From the NCBI GenBank assembly GCA_041918255.1, contig JAYRWD010000015.1, positions 1 through 30,150 of the forward strand: a DNA stretch of 30,150 bases. The letters are read 5' to 3'. The notes under the pieces are model-generated. The model saw only the letters and a list, made by a program, of their open reading frames with translations, had not been told where the DNA came from and did no database searches. Position numbers and translations under genes: made by a program. The DNA comes from JAYRWD01 sp041918255. GTDB lineage: Bacteria; Patescibacteriota; Dojkabacteria; B142; WJKM01. How positions within the stretch are numbered: the stretch's first letter is position 1; each line of letters begins with the position of its first letter. Below, piece by piece: positions 15,249 to 23,242 of this stretch.

Positions 15249-16629
15249 AAAACGAATTAATTCGTTTTCAATTATTGAGCTTTTATTAGCTTCATCAGTA
15301 TTTGCTTTATTGATGACAGCTTTCGTGGGAGCGTATCTCTATGGCGAAGAAGCAACCTTGCTCGCTGGGAACAGAGCACGGGCAGTTTTGCTTGCTCAAG
15401 AAGGTCTAGAAGCGGTACAAAATATTCGTGATGAAGACTACCTTTCTCTATCGGATGGAACATACGGTCTGAATAGCGCGGGGGGGCGGTGGACACTAGT
15501 CGGAACTCAGGATGTTACTGACATATTTACCCGTTCGATTTCACTTGTTACTTCTGCTGATCTTAAAAAGAAAAATTTAACTTCGGCGGTTACTTGGCAA
15601 CAAAATCTTCAACGAACTGGAAATGTTACCTTAGTTTCAAAACTAACATACTGGCAAAAAGTTGGTTCCACGATAGGGGATTGGACCAATCCAAATGTCA
15701 AACTTGGTTCATTCGATTCACCTGGTGCACAAGACGCACTAAAGCTTCAGATACAGGGTAACTTTGTGTACTTAATAAGGGCTGGTGGAACAGAATTTGA
15801 TATCTACAATGTTGTTAATCCGCTTTCTCCGACATTATCAGCAAGCCTTCTACTAAATGGTGTTCCACAAAATATCGCGGTTTCAGGAAACTATGCGTAT
15901 ATAGCATCCGACGATAATTCACAAGAACTACAAATAATAAATATTTCCAATCCCAATTCTCCTTCGCTTATTGGAAGTTACAATTCAATAGGAAGTGTAA
16001 ATGCCTCAGGGGTTTATGTTGTTGGCAATTTTGTCTATTTGACATTCTTGAATAAAACAGCAGATCCCGAGTTAGAAATTATCAATGTCACCACACCTAC
16101 CAGTCCAACTTTGGTAGGAGCACTTGAATTGGGATCAGCCTCATCAGGAAATGAAATCATAGTATTAAATAACTACGCTTATTTGGCAACATCAAACTCA
16201 GCACGCGAATTGATGATCATAAATGTTACCAATCCAGCATTACCCGTCCTCACTGGCTACTTAAATCTTGCATCCATAGCCCGTACTATTGAAGTGTATG
16301 CAAATACTGCTATAGTTGGTGCTGGAAACTTTATTTACACTGTTAATGTGACAGACCCAGCTTTACCCGTATCTTTGGGTTTTTACAATGTAGGGGGGCT
16401 TACAAACGATTTATCACTGGGCAACTCAAATAGTTATATATTTATTGCTTCGGCAAATACTACAAACGATTTAACTGTTCTAAATATTTCAAATCCGGTA
16501 GCTCCCGCACTTGTGGGATCCTTCGACTCTCTTGGAAATATGAATGGTGTGGCGTATGGTTCGACAGCTGATAAAGTATTTTCAGCTACAACTGCCAACA
16601 CTGAAGAATTATTAGTGATAGGTCCATAA
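15211..16629 (+). CDS. Pseudopilin fused to a seven-repeat LVIVD beta-propeller
   Basis: A 472-residue protein with an 18-residue leader and prepilin site S|FSIIELLLASSVFALLMTAF. A PilV/GspI-like helix and domain follow to about residue 160 (AQEGLEAVQNIRDEDY). From about 163 to the end there are seven repeats of 40-48 residues. Each has a GNYAYIA-type strand, an ELxIINV-type strand and a turn NPxxPxLVG, the pattern of LVIVD repeats, which fold as a beta-propeller. Seven repeats match a seven-bladed ring. Minor pilins sit at the pilus tip, so this protein could present the propeller as an adhesin or binding head. The start ATG at 15211 lies in the previous gene, but no later ATG precedes the cleavage site. 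Ligand is unknown. Confidence 0.88.
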   Translation: MYLLTPKGQLYIKKRINSFSIIELLLASSVFALLMTAFVGAYLYGEEATLLAGNRARAVLLAQEGLEAVQNIRDEDYLSLSDGTYGLNSAGGRWTLVGTQDVTDIFTRSISLVTSADLKKKNLTSAVTWQQNLQRTGNVTLVSKLTYWQKVGSTIGDWTNPNVKLGSFDSPGAQDALKLQIQGNFVYLIRAGGTEFDIYNVVNPLSPTLSASLLLNGVPQNIAVSGNYAYIASDDNSQELQIINISNPNSPSLIGSYNSIGSVNASGVYVVGNFVYLTFLNKTADPELEIINVTTPTSPTLVGALELGSASSGNEIIVLNNYAYLATSNSARELMIINVTNPALPVLTGYLNLASIARTIEVYANTAIVGAGNFIYTVNVTDPALPVSLGFYNVGGLTNDLSLGNSNSYIFIASANTTNDLTVLNISNPVAPALVGSFDSLGNMNGVAYGSTADKVFSATTANTEELLVIGP

Positions 16630-17147
16630 TGAATGTTATTAGAAAAAATAATACAAAAGCCTTCACCCTTATAGAATTGGTTCTATATTTAGCTATGATC
16701 TCAGGCATAATGTTAACCATCTCATATTCATTAGCAACTTTGCTAGAAGCCCGAATCAAAAATCAAGCAATTGCCGAAGTGAACCAACAAGGACAACAAG
16801 TCCTACAAATCATAACCCAAATTTCAAGAAATTCGATTGCAATCAGGCTTCCAGTACCACAGAGTTCGTCAAATGCCATGACGCTGACAGTGCCAAATCC
16901 AAATGATCCAACAATTTTCACGCTTGTATCAAATGCGATTATGATTTCTGAAGGTGGTGGTACTCAAATTCCGCTAACTAATGGACGTGTTGTAGTTTCT
17001 GACCTATCATTTAGAAATCTTACTCGAACAAATACCCCTGGAACCGTAAAGATTCAATTTACCCTCACGCACTTAAATCCTGAGAACAGATCAGAATATG
17101 CGTTTTCAAAAACTTTTTATGGTACAGCAACTTTACGCTTTCCTTAA
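16629..17147 (+). CDS. GspJ/PilW-like minor pseudopilin
   Basis: A 172-residue protein with leader MNVIRKNNTKA and site A|FTLIELVLYLAMISGIMLTISYSL, keeping Phe +1 and Glu +5. A long helix (EARIKNQAIAEVNQQGQQVLQIITQISRN in two parts) and a beta-rich C-terminal domain follow, as in GspJ/PilW proteins of the tip-initiating complex. Ala replaces Gly before the cut. The start codon shares bases with the preceding stop (TAATG at 16627-16631), a sign of coupled translation. No cysteines are present. Assignment to J/W rather than another minor class rests on length and gene order. Confidence 0.82.
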   Translation: MNVIRKNNTKAFTLIELVLYLAMISGIMLTISYSLATLLEARIKNQAIAEVNQQGQQVLQIITQISRNSIAIRLPVPQSSSNAMTLTVPNPNDPTIFTLVSNAIMISEGGGTQIPLTNGRVVVSDLSFRNLTRTNTPGTVKIQFTLTHLNPENRSEYAFSKTFYGTATLRFP

Positions 17148-17148
17148 C

Positions 17149-17559
17149 ATGAATAAACAATCAGTCAAAATCCAACAAAAGCCAGCTTACATAGCTCTAT
17201 TAAGTGTCTTGATATTAGGTGCGATCGGCACTGCAATTACTACAACATTGCTTCTGACCGGAATAGGAAATGCAAAATCAAGCTTTGTTTTTGAACAATC
17301 GACCCAGGCCTGGGCTCTTGCTAACGGATGTGCTGAAGAGGGATTACAAAAGATTCGAGACCAGGCTTCTTTTACGGGTACGGGAAATCTAACACTTGGT
17401 CAAGGTACTTGCACCTTTACAGTCACAGATCAAGGTGGGGAGAGCCGTACGGTATTCGCTCAGGGCACAGTCGGTACGATAACTCGAAAATCTCGTATCA
17501 TAATCACTGCCATTAATCCATCGATTACAATATCAAATTGGAGTGAAGTTGCTAATTAG
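17149..17559 (+). CDS. PilX-like pilus-associated membrane protein
   Basis: A 136-residue protein with one N-terminal hydrophobic helix (YIALLSVLILGAIGTAITTTLL) and then a small domain with two cysteines, in NGCAEE and QGTCTFTV, which could form a disulfide outside the membrane. The segment QAWALANGCAEEGLQKIRD is typical of PilX-like proteins, which lack the strict prepilin Glu5 motif; none is seen here. The ATG at 17149 is one base past the previous stop; an in-frame ATG at 17098 would overlap it by 50 bases and add non-family residues. A 103-base gap follows, so the major pilin genes are probably a separate transcription unit. Confidence 0.78.
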   Translation: MNKQSVKIQQKPAYIALLSVLILGAIGTAITTTLLLTGIGNAKSSFVFEQSTQAWALANGCAEEGLQKIRDQASFTGTGNLTLGQGTCTFTVTDQGGESRTVFAQGTVGTITRKSRIIITAINPSITISNWSEVAN

Positions 17560-17662
17560 AATAAACCTTATATTTTATTTATTACAATCTATATCAAAAC
17601 AGAAATAGAGGAAATCATTTATAATATTCTGAATCATAATTTAATTCTTATATTTTTAATAT
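17560..17662 (+). promoter_or_regulatory. Probable promoter region of the major pilin genes
   Basis: This 103-base gap has two -10-like boxes on the plus strand: a perfect TATAAT at 17620-17625, and TATATT at 17649-17654, which lies 8 bases before the pilin ATG. Neither has a convincing -35 box. A separate strong promoter would make sense because major pilins are needed in far greater amounts than the assembly proteins upstream. Confidence 0.4.
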
Positions 17663-18115
17663 ATGAAACAACTTTTGAACAAGAAAAGTAGGGGTTTTAC
17701 GCTACTTGAAATTCTTTTAGTGGTTGCGGCTATTGGAATTTTAGCTGGGATAGTCATCTTGGCCATAAATCCAGGAAAACAGCTTGGTGAAACAAATAAT
17801 GCGCGGAGAAGAGCTGATGTGAATACAATATTAAATGCAGTATATCAATACACCATCGATAACGGTGGTACTCTTCCGTCAAGCATTACAACGACTGCCA
17901 CAGAAATTTGCGCGACGGGCGCTGGAAGTTGTGCAGGGTTTATTGATCTTTCTGTATTGACTACTCAAGAAAAATACCTAGCCACAATACCAAACGAGCC
18001 AAACAAAGTAAACTCCGATGGAGCGGGCTACAAAATACAGAAAACTACTAATAGTAGAGTGACTGTTTCAGCGCAATATCCTCAAGAGTCAGCAGTGATA
18101 AGTGTTACGCGATAG
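17663..18115 (+). CDS. pilA: Major type IV pilin, copy 1
   Basis: A 150-residue prepilin with leader MKQLLNKKSRG and site G|FTLLEILLVVAAIGILAGIVILAINP, with Gly -1, Phe +1 and Glu +5. Then NNARRRADVNTILNAVYQYTIDNGG forms the end of the long helix, a pattern I associate with CPR pilins. The globular part has two cysteines, in EICATGAGSCAG, probably a disulfide, and ends SAVISVTR. It shares the first 70 residues and the TTQEKYL..IP block with the next gene, so the two are tandem duplicates. Named by similarity; which copy forms the filament is unknown. Confidence 0.9.
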   Translation: MKQLLNKKSRGFTLLEILLVVAAIGILAGIVILAINPGKQLGETNNARRRADVNTILNAVYQYTIDNGGTLPSSITTTATEICATGAGSCAGFIDLSVLTTQEKYLATIPNEPNKVNSDGAGYKIQKTTNSRVTVSAQYPQESAVISVTR

Positions 18116-18155
18116 ATTTAATTTATTATAACTTTACATATTTAATTAATTTATC

Positions 18156-18584
18156 ATGAAAAATCCAAAAGGTTTTACTTTAATAGAAGTCCTTTTAGTT
18201 GTAGCTATTATCGCCCTGTTAGCTGGTATAGTGATTTTAGCCATTAATCCAAACAAACAGCTTAGCGCTACACAAAACGCGCAAAGACGTGCCGATGTAA
18301 ATACGATTCTCAACGCTGTTTATCAATATTCTATTGACAATGGGGATATTCCTACAGCTATTCCAACAGTTGCTACTGAAATCTGTAAAACAGGTGGCAC
18401 CTGTGGGAGCTTGGTTGATCTATCTGATTTAACTACAGATGAGCAATACCTAACCAGCATTCCATTAGATCCTACTGGTTCAAGTACAAATGGAGCCGGT
18501 TATGAGATTTTTAAATCGACAAACAACAGGGTAACTGTGGTAGCACCAGATGCGAAAGATACGACAATTAGCGTTACCAGATAA
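18156..18584 (+). CDS. pilA: Major type IV pilin, copy 2
   Basis: A 142-residue prepilin with a very short leader MKNPKG and site G|FTLIEVLLVVAIIALLAGIVILAINP. It matches copy 1 through QNAQRRADVNTILNAVYQYSIDNG, the cysteine pair in EICKTGGTCGS and the closing ISVTR. It differs in the exposed loops between the cysteines and the C-terminus, where VVAPDAKD replaces VSAQYPQE. It follows copy 1 after 40 bases and precedes the kinase gene by 20 bases. The pair could form mixed filaments or be phase or condition alternatives; nothing in the sequence decides this. Confidence 0.9.
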   Translation: MKNPKGFTLIEVLLVVAIIALLAGIVILAINPNKQLSATQNAQRRADVNTILNAVYQYSIDNGDIPTAIPTVATEICKTGGTCGSLVDLSDLTTDEQYLTSIPLDPTGSSTNGAGYEIFKSTNNRVTVVAPDAKDTTISVTR

Positions 18585-18604
18585 TTTAAACTTAAATTTC
18601 TGTC

Positions 18605-21211
18605 ATGATGGAGCCAACAGACAATAGGAACCACATTGGGAAAATAATGCAGATCAGGTCTATAGCGGAAGGAACTTTCGAAGTCAAATTAAAACTTGAT
18701 GAGATTCTGAATTTTAAACCAGGTCAATATATTTGGATAGAATTGATGAATTCCGCAATTGACGATCCTAGAGGCAACAGGCGAGCATTTTCAATATCCT
18801 CGGCTCCATCTGATAAAGACGATTTATCAATTATATTTCGATCAACTCCAAGTCAATACAAAAAGACTTTTCTTTCATTGGAAAATGGATCGGAGGTGAA
18901 AGTAATCGGACCTTTTGGTTTTGCGTTCACTTTACCCTCTGATCCGTCCAAAAAACTATTTTTAATTGCCGGTGGTACTGGTATTACACCTTTCTTGAGT
19001 CTGTTAAGACATTTAAAGACTGAATCAGATATTAGACCAGTTACCATGATATACAACGAAGATGTTGAAGAGCGAATAATATTGAAAGATGAGTTGTTGT
19101 CCCTAAATGACCTAACACAGAACAAAAAAGTAGTTATACAGAGCTCAAAATTACTTGAGTCCTATATTCGTAATCTACAAGATAAAGAAAACTGTGTTTT
19201 CTATATATGCGGATCTCAAGGGTTTATCGACCTTGCACATCAGTTACTTTCAACGGAGGGGGTTTTTGAGAATCAAATGCATTTTGAAGGTAATTATCCA
19301 ACTTCTACACATGTCTTCACGCTTTCAAGCTTTTTCGAACAGGGCAAAATTAAACTCTCTCCGGAAGAAAATGAATTTTCGCGCAAAAGAGGACTTCTTT
19401 TGTCCCAGCTTATAGAAAGCTCAACAAACCATATAGTCATAACAGATGAAAATGGTAATATAATTTTTGCCAATGAGGCAGCGCAGAGAATAACGGGTTT
19501 TACTCTTGAAGAAATGCAAGGAAATACACCTAGATTATGGGGAGGTTTAATGTCACATGAATTCTACGAGTATTTATGGGAAACAAAAAAATCTGGGAAA
19601 TCCTTTACAACTGAAGTAGTAAATCGAAGAAAAAACGGTGAACTTTACAACGCCTCCGCACATATTTCTGCACTTCGAGATGACAAAGGTTCTATAGTAG
19701 GTTTTCTTGCCACCGAAGAAGATATTTCAGAAATTCGCAACGCGGAGAAACAAGCACGACAAAACTTAAAAGAATTGGATAATTTCTTCTCTGCATCTAT
19801 CGAATTTATGGCAATTGCCAATACCGATGGTTACTTTGAAAAGATCAATCCTAGTTTTTCAAATATCTTGGGCTTTGATGAGCAAGAACTACTAACCGAG
19901 CCCTTTCTCAACTTTGTTCATAAAGATGATCATGAGTCAACTCAATCGGAGATTGCAAAACTCAAGGCTGGACAAGTTACGGTCAATTTTACAAATAGGT
20001 ACAGAAAAAAAGATGGAGGTTACATTCTTCTTGAATGGAACGCGAAACCTGATGGAAATAAAATTTACGCGAGCGCCAGAGATATAACTTTGAAAAAAGA
20101 ATATGCCGATAAGATCATCTCTTTAAATAGACGACTTGATTTGGCTACATCGTCTGCGCATATTGGTGTCTGGGAATGGGATATTAAGAAAGATTCTTTG
20201 ATTTGGGATGAAATGATGTACAAACTATATGGAATCACAGCAAAAGATTTTAGTGGCGCGTATGAAGCATGGAAAAATGGTTTACATCCTGGAGACAGGG
20301 AACGCTCTGATAAGGAAATAAAAATGGCACTTGAAGGGACCAAGACCTTTGACACTCAGTTTCGTGTTATATGGCCAGACAACTCAGAGCATACAATTCG
20401 AGCCTATGGACAAGTTATTAAAGACCTTCAAAATAATCCTGAACGCATGATCGGAGTTAATTGGGATATAACAAAAGAGGCCGAAATTGACCGTCAAAAA
20501 ACTGAATTTGTATCTCTTGCCTCTCATCAACTAAAAACTCCGGTTGGAGCAATTAATTGGGATATTGAAATGCTTCTAAATGGTGACTATGGGACAATTA
20601 ATGAAAAACAGAAGCAAGTTATTTCAGAAGTATTTACATTAAACAAACGGATGGCTGACCTGGTTAGTAGTCTTTTAAACATTTCACGCTTAGATCTTGG
20701 AGTCTTTGTAATTGAACCCGAACCAGTTGACTTTGCTTCGTTATGCGATGAAGTCATACTCGAAATGGAACCACGTCGGCAGGCTAAACAGCATACTCTC
20801 ACAAAATTGTATGCTTCAAATTTGCAATCTGTATCTGCCGATCCAAGACTTCTCAGAATAATTTTTCAGAACTTTATTTCAAACGCGATAAAATATACCC
20901 AAGAGAAAGGCGTTATTAAAGTAAAGTTAGAGATCAAAAATGAAGAAATAGTATTTACTGTCGAGAATAACGGAAGCCCGATACCAATTGATGATCAGAA
21001 TAAGATTTTCGGTAAAATGTATCGAGCTAGCAATGCTCAAGAGCAGGATCCTGACGGGAATGGACTTGGACTCTATATTGTCAAAAAAATTGTGGATAGT
21101 GCCGGTGGGAAAATATGGTTCAGCTCAAAGCAGGGTGAAGATACTCTTTTTGGTGTTTCGTTTCCTCTTTCAGGAATGATTGCAAGAGCTGGAACTAAAA
21201 AGTTAGATTAA
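18605..21211 (+). CDS. FNR-type flavin/nucleotide module fused to a three-PAS sensor histidine kinase
   Basis: An 868-residue cytosolic protein with no membrane segment. Residues 1-245 form a ferredoxin-NADP-reductase-type unit: flavin motif RRAFSIS at 59-65, nucleotide motif GGTGITP at 123-129 and a C-terminal FYICGSQGF. Three PAS domains follow (about 262-375, 388-495 and 508-625), then HisKA with phospho-acceptor H641 in SHQLKTPVG and a HATPase (about 740-855). That ATPase has an N box in FQNFISNAIKYT and a G2 box in DGNGLGLYI. Its G1 box reads VENNGSPIP instead of the usual DxGxG. I infer that flavin redox state or NAD(P)H supply controls kinase activity toward the receivers at 21223 or 11363. 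No iron-sulphur or haem motif is seen. ATGs at 18605 and 18608 are both possible starts. Confidence 0.92.
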   Translation: MMEPTDNRNHIGKIMQIRSIAEGTFEVKLKLDEILNFKPGQYIWIELMNSAIDDPRGNRRAFSISSAPSDKDDLSIIFRSTPSQYKKTFLSLENGSEVKVIGPFGFAFTLPSDPSKKLFLIAGGTGITPFLSLLRHLKTESDIRPVTMIYNEDVEERIILKDELLSLNDLTQNKKVVIQSSKLLESYIRNLQDKENCVFYICGSQGFIDLAHQLLSTEGVFENQMHFEGNYPTSTHVFTLSSFFEQGKIKLSPEENEFSRKRGLLLSQLIESSTNHIVITDENGNIIFANEAAQRITGFTLEEMQGNTPRLWGGLMSHEFYEYLWETKKSGKSFTTEVVNRRKNGELYNASAHISALRDDKGSIVGFLATEEDISEIRNAEKQARQNLKELDNFFSASIEFMAIANTDGYFEKINPSFSNILGFDEQELLTEPFLNFVHKDDHESTQSEIAKLKAGQVTVNFTNRYRKKDGGYILLEWNAKPDGNKIYASARDITLKKEYADKIISLNRRLDLATSSAHIGVWEWDIKKDSLIWDEMMYKLYGITAKDFSGAYEAWKNGLHPGDRERSDKEIKMALEGTKTFDTQFRVIWPDNSEHTIRAYGQVIKDLQNNPERMIGVNWDITKEAEIDRQKTEFVSLASHQLKTPVGAINWDIEMLLNGDYGTINEKQKQVISEVFTLNKRMADLVSSLLNISRLDLGVFVIEPEPVDFASLCDEVILEMEPRRQAKQHTLTKLYASNLQSVSADPRLLRIIFQNFISNAIKYTQEKGVIKVKLEIKNEEIVFTVENNGSPIPIDDQNKIFGKMYRASNAQEQDPDGNGLGLYIVKKIVDSAGGKIWFSSKQGEDTLFGVSFPLSGMIARAGTKKLD

Positions 21212-21222
21212 TTATTATTTTT

Positions 21223-21618
21223 ATTGACATAGACCTCAATCAACCTCTTACAATACTAGTTGTCGAAGATGAATACGCTTATCGTCGTATTTTATGCACA
21301 CGCTTAAGTCAAGAGGGTTACATCGTCTTTGAAGCTGAAAATGGTCAAAGTGCCATCAATCTTTTAAATACCCTTAAACCGAACCTCATACTGCTGGATA
21401 TAAGAATGCCAAAAGTAAATGGTCTTGATTTTCTAAAACTTTTACGATCAAAAGATGCATGGTACAAAACGGTCCCGGTTTTTGTATTAACCGTGGCTCA
21501 TGAGAATGAAATACACGAGGATATAAAATCTGATCCAAACACCAGATATTTTGAAAAACTGCAAATTAGAATTGAAGATCTTATGAAAGTTATAGCAGAA
21601 GAACTGAAAAAGCTTTAG
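21223..21618 (+). CDS. Response regulator receiver with no standard start codon
   Basis: The reading frame encodes a whole receiver domain of about 125 residues: ILVVEDEYAYRRIL with the acidic pocket, phospho-acceptor Asp (codon 21397-21399) in ILLDIRMPKVNG, Thr in VFVLTVAH and Lys in YFEKLQ. The only in-frame ATG, at 21406, lies after the phosphorylation site and would yield a useless 70-residue fragment. Upstream, the frame stays open back to 21199 and offers only rare starts such as ATT at 21223 or ATA at 21229. The frame is -1 relative to the kinase, and an AAAAAG run (21197-21202) lies at the end of the kinase gene. A frameshifted kinase-receiver fusion is therefore possible. The start given is a guess; the domain is certain. 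Confidence 0.7.
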   Translation: MDIDLNQPLTILVVEDEYAYRRILCTRLSQEGYIVFEAENGQSAINLLNTLKPNLILLDIRMPKVNGLDFLKLLRSKDAWYKTVPVFVLTVAHENEIHEDIKSDPNTRYFEKLQIRIEDLMKVIAEELKKL

Positions 21619-21695
21619 CGTAAGGATATGAGTGATCATTCGTTGTAATATTAACTTCAAAACACAAAAGTTTAATTTAATTCATTAACCTTAAC

Positions 21696-23195
21696 ATGAG
21701 CAAAATTGATTCAAATCTGGCTATTCTTGTTGGGTCTGTAGCACTTGGATATCTAATAAATAAACTATTTTATTTCGGCTTTGGACTAAGCCTATATATT
21801 ATTTTAATTGCCCTTATTATCATTATCCTGATCAAGCTGATTGGGAAAAAACTTACTCACGAGAACAGTTATATAATCGCTCTAATGATCCTATTCGGTT
21901 TAATGTTTACACTCAGAGCAAGCTTTTTACTTATCTTCTTAAATATCCTTACTGTTGCTATCTTATTCATTTTACTCACCTCCTCGCTAAATAATACAAG
22001 TCTTAAAAATATGACTTTGCAGGATTTTCTTTTAATCCCACTTACTCCTTTGCTTTACTTTTTACCTCTTGGAGATGCTCTTAATGAATTTTTTAAATCA
22101 CTTAGAGAAAGAAAATTTGAGAATTCAATAATAAGCCATCAATTGGTCAAAGGATTACTGCTTTCGATACCAATACTTTTTGTATTTATTATGCTATTGG
22201 GCTCTGCGGATCCTATATTTAAAAATTTTATTTACAGTATCTTTCACATTGAGCTCTCTCTCATATCAATAGCTAAATTTATATCCACGATATTCTTTTC
22301 TTGTTTCTTTATTGGCGCGCTCTCCTATGCGCTGACTGGTCGATACGGTTTTTTTACTGCCTATGAAAAATCGCAGCAACCTAACAAAGAGGTAACTGAT
22401 AGTTTACCAAATCATCAATATTTGTACGTTATTATTTCTTCAGTTATTGTGTTATTTTTAGCGTTTATTGCTATCCAATTTCGTTACTTCTTTGGGGGAA
22501 ATACAAATATAAATGCTGCCGGATATACCTATGCCGAATACGCTAGAAAGGGTTTCTTTGAGTTGATTTTGGTTGCTTTTATTATATTCTTTTTGATAAA
22601 TATAATCGAAAGCTTAATTGTAAAAAAAGGAAAAAATCGAGAGCGTTCTTTCATAATTTTAAGTATTGTACTGATTCTACAAGCAGGAATTATAATGCTA
22701 TCCTCCTCTATGAGGCTTTATCTGTACGAAACTGCTTACGGTTTTACTGTTTTGCGAATATTTAGTCATAGTTTCATACTCTTACTTGGTGTTCTATTCA
22801 CTATATTATTGTGGAAACTCATATTCGGAATAACTTCACAAAAATTTACTATGTGTGTAATGGCAAGTATCATTGGATATGTGTTTATTTTGAATTTAAT
22901 TAATCCCGAAGCTTATATAGCACAGAATAATATCAACCGTTACAAAGCCGGTCATGAGTTAGACAGCTATTACCTTGTACACTATCTCTCTGCGGATGCG
23001 GTACCAACCATACTTAAGAACTTTGACGAGTTGAGTTTAGATGCACAGCGGGATATCGCTTCGCCATTGTTACATCCTACTTATGAAGAAAAAACGGACA
23101 ACAAAATTTTGCGTTTTAACATTGCTTACCTAAGAGCTAGAAATGCAATCGATTTGAAACTGGAGGCATTAGAACTATTGGACAAAGGATATTAA
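21696..23195 (+). CDS. DUF4173-like polytopic membrane protein
   Basis: A 499-residue protein with about a dozen hydrophobic segments in its first 420 residues and a soluble C-terminal tail of about 80 residues. The segments AAGYTYAEYARKGFFELILVA and SSMRLYLYETAYGFTVLRIF match what I recall of the DUF4173 (DUF4153-related) family, whose function is not established. The tail (LDSYYLVHYLSADAVPTILKNF) has alternating helices and may be a small helical-repeat region. The gene follows the receiver gene by 77 bases and begins a plus-strand run of three membrane proteins. No transport or enzyme motif is visible. Family call is moderately sure; role is unknown. Confidence 0.78.
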   Translation: MSKIDSNLAILVGSVALGYLINKLFYFGFGLSLYIILIALIIIILIKLIGKKLTHENSYIIALMILFGLMFTLRASFLLIFLNILTVAILFILLTSSLNNTSLKNMTLQDFLLIPLTPLLYFLPLGDALNEFFKSLRERKFENSIISHQLVKGLLLSIPILFVFIMLLGSADPIFKNFIYSIFHIELSLISIAKFISTIFFSCFFIGALSYALTGRYGFFTAYEKSQQPNKEVTDSLPNHQYLYVIISSVIVLFLAFIAIQFRYFFGGNTNINAAGYTYAEYARKGFFELILVAFIIFFLINIIESLIVKKGKNRERSFIILSIVLILQAGIIMLSSSMRLYLYETAYGFTVLRIFSHSFILLLGVLFTILLWKLIFGITSQKFTMCVMASIIGYVFILNLINPEAYIAQNNINRYKAGHELDSYYLVHYLSADAVPTILKNFDELSLDAQRDIASPLLHPTYEEKTDNKILRFNIAYLRARNAIDLKLEALELLDKGY

Positions 23196-23242
23196 TCAAC
23201 AAATAAATTATCTGTTTTATTTACTAATCTTAAAATGTAGCT

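Noticed and set aside
21224..21254. Promoter TTGACA-19-TACAAT ahead of the second receiver
   Set aside because: A transcript from it would start near 21260, after the first beta strand of the receiver, and the TTG found there is in the wrong frame; it is probably a chance match inside coding sequence.
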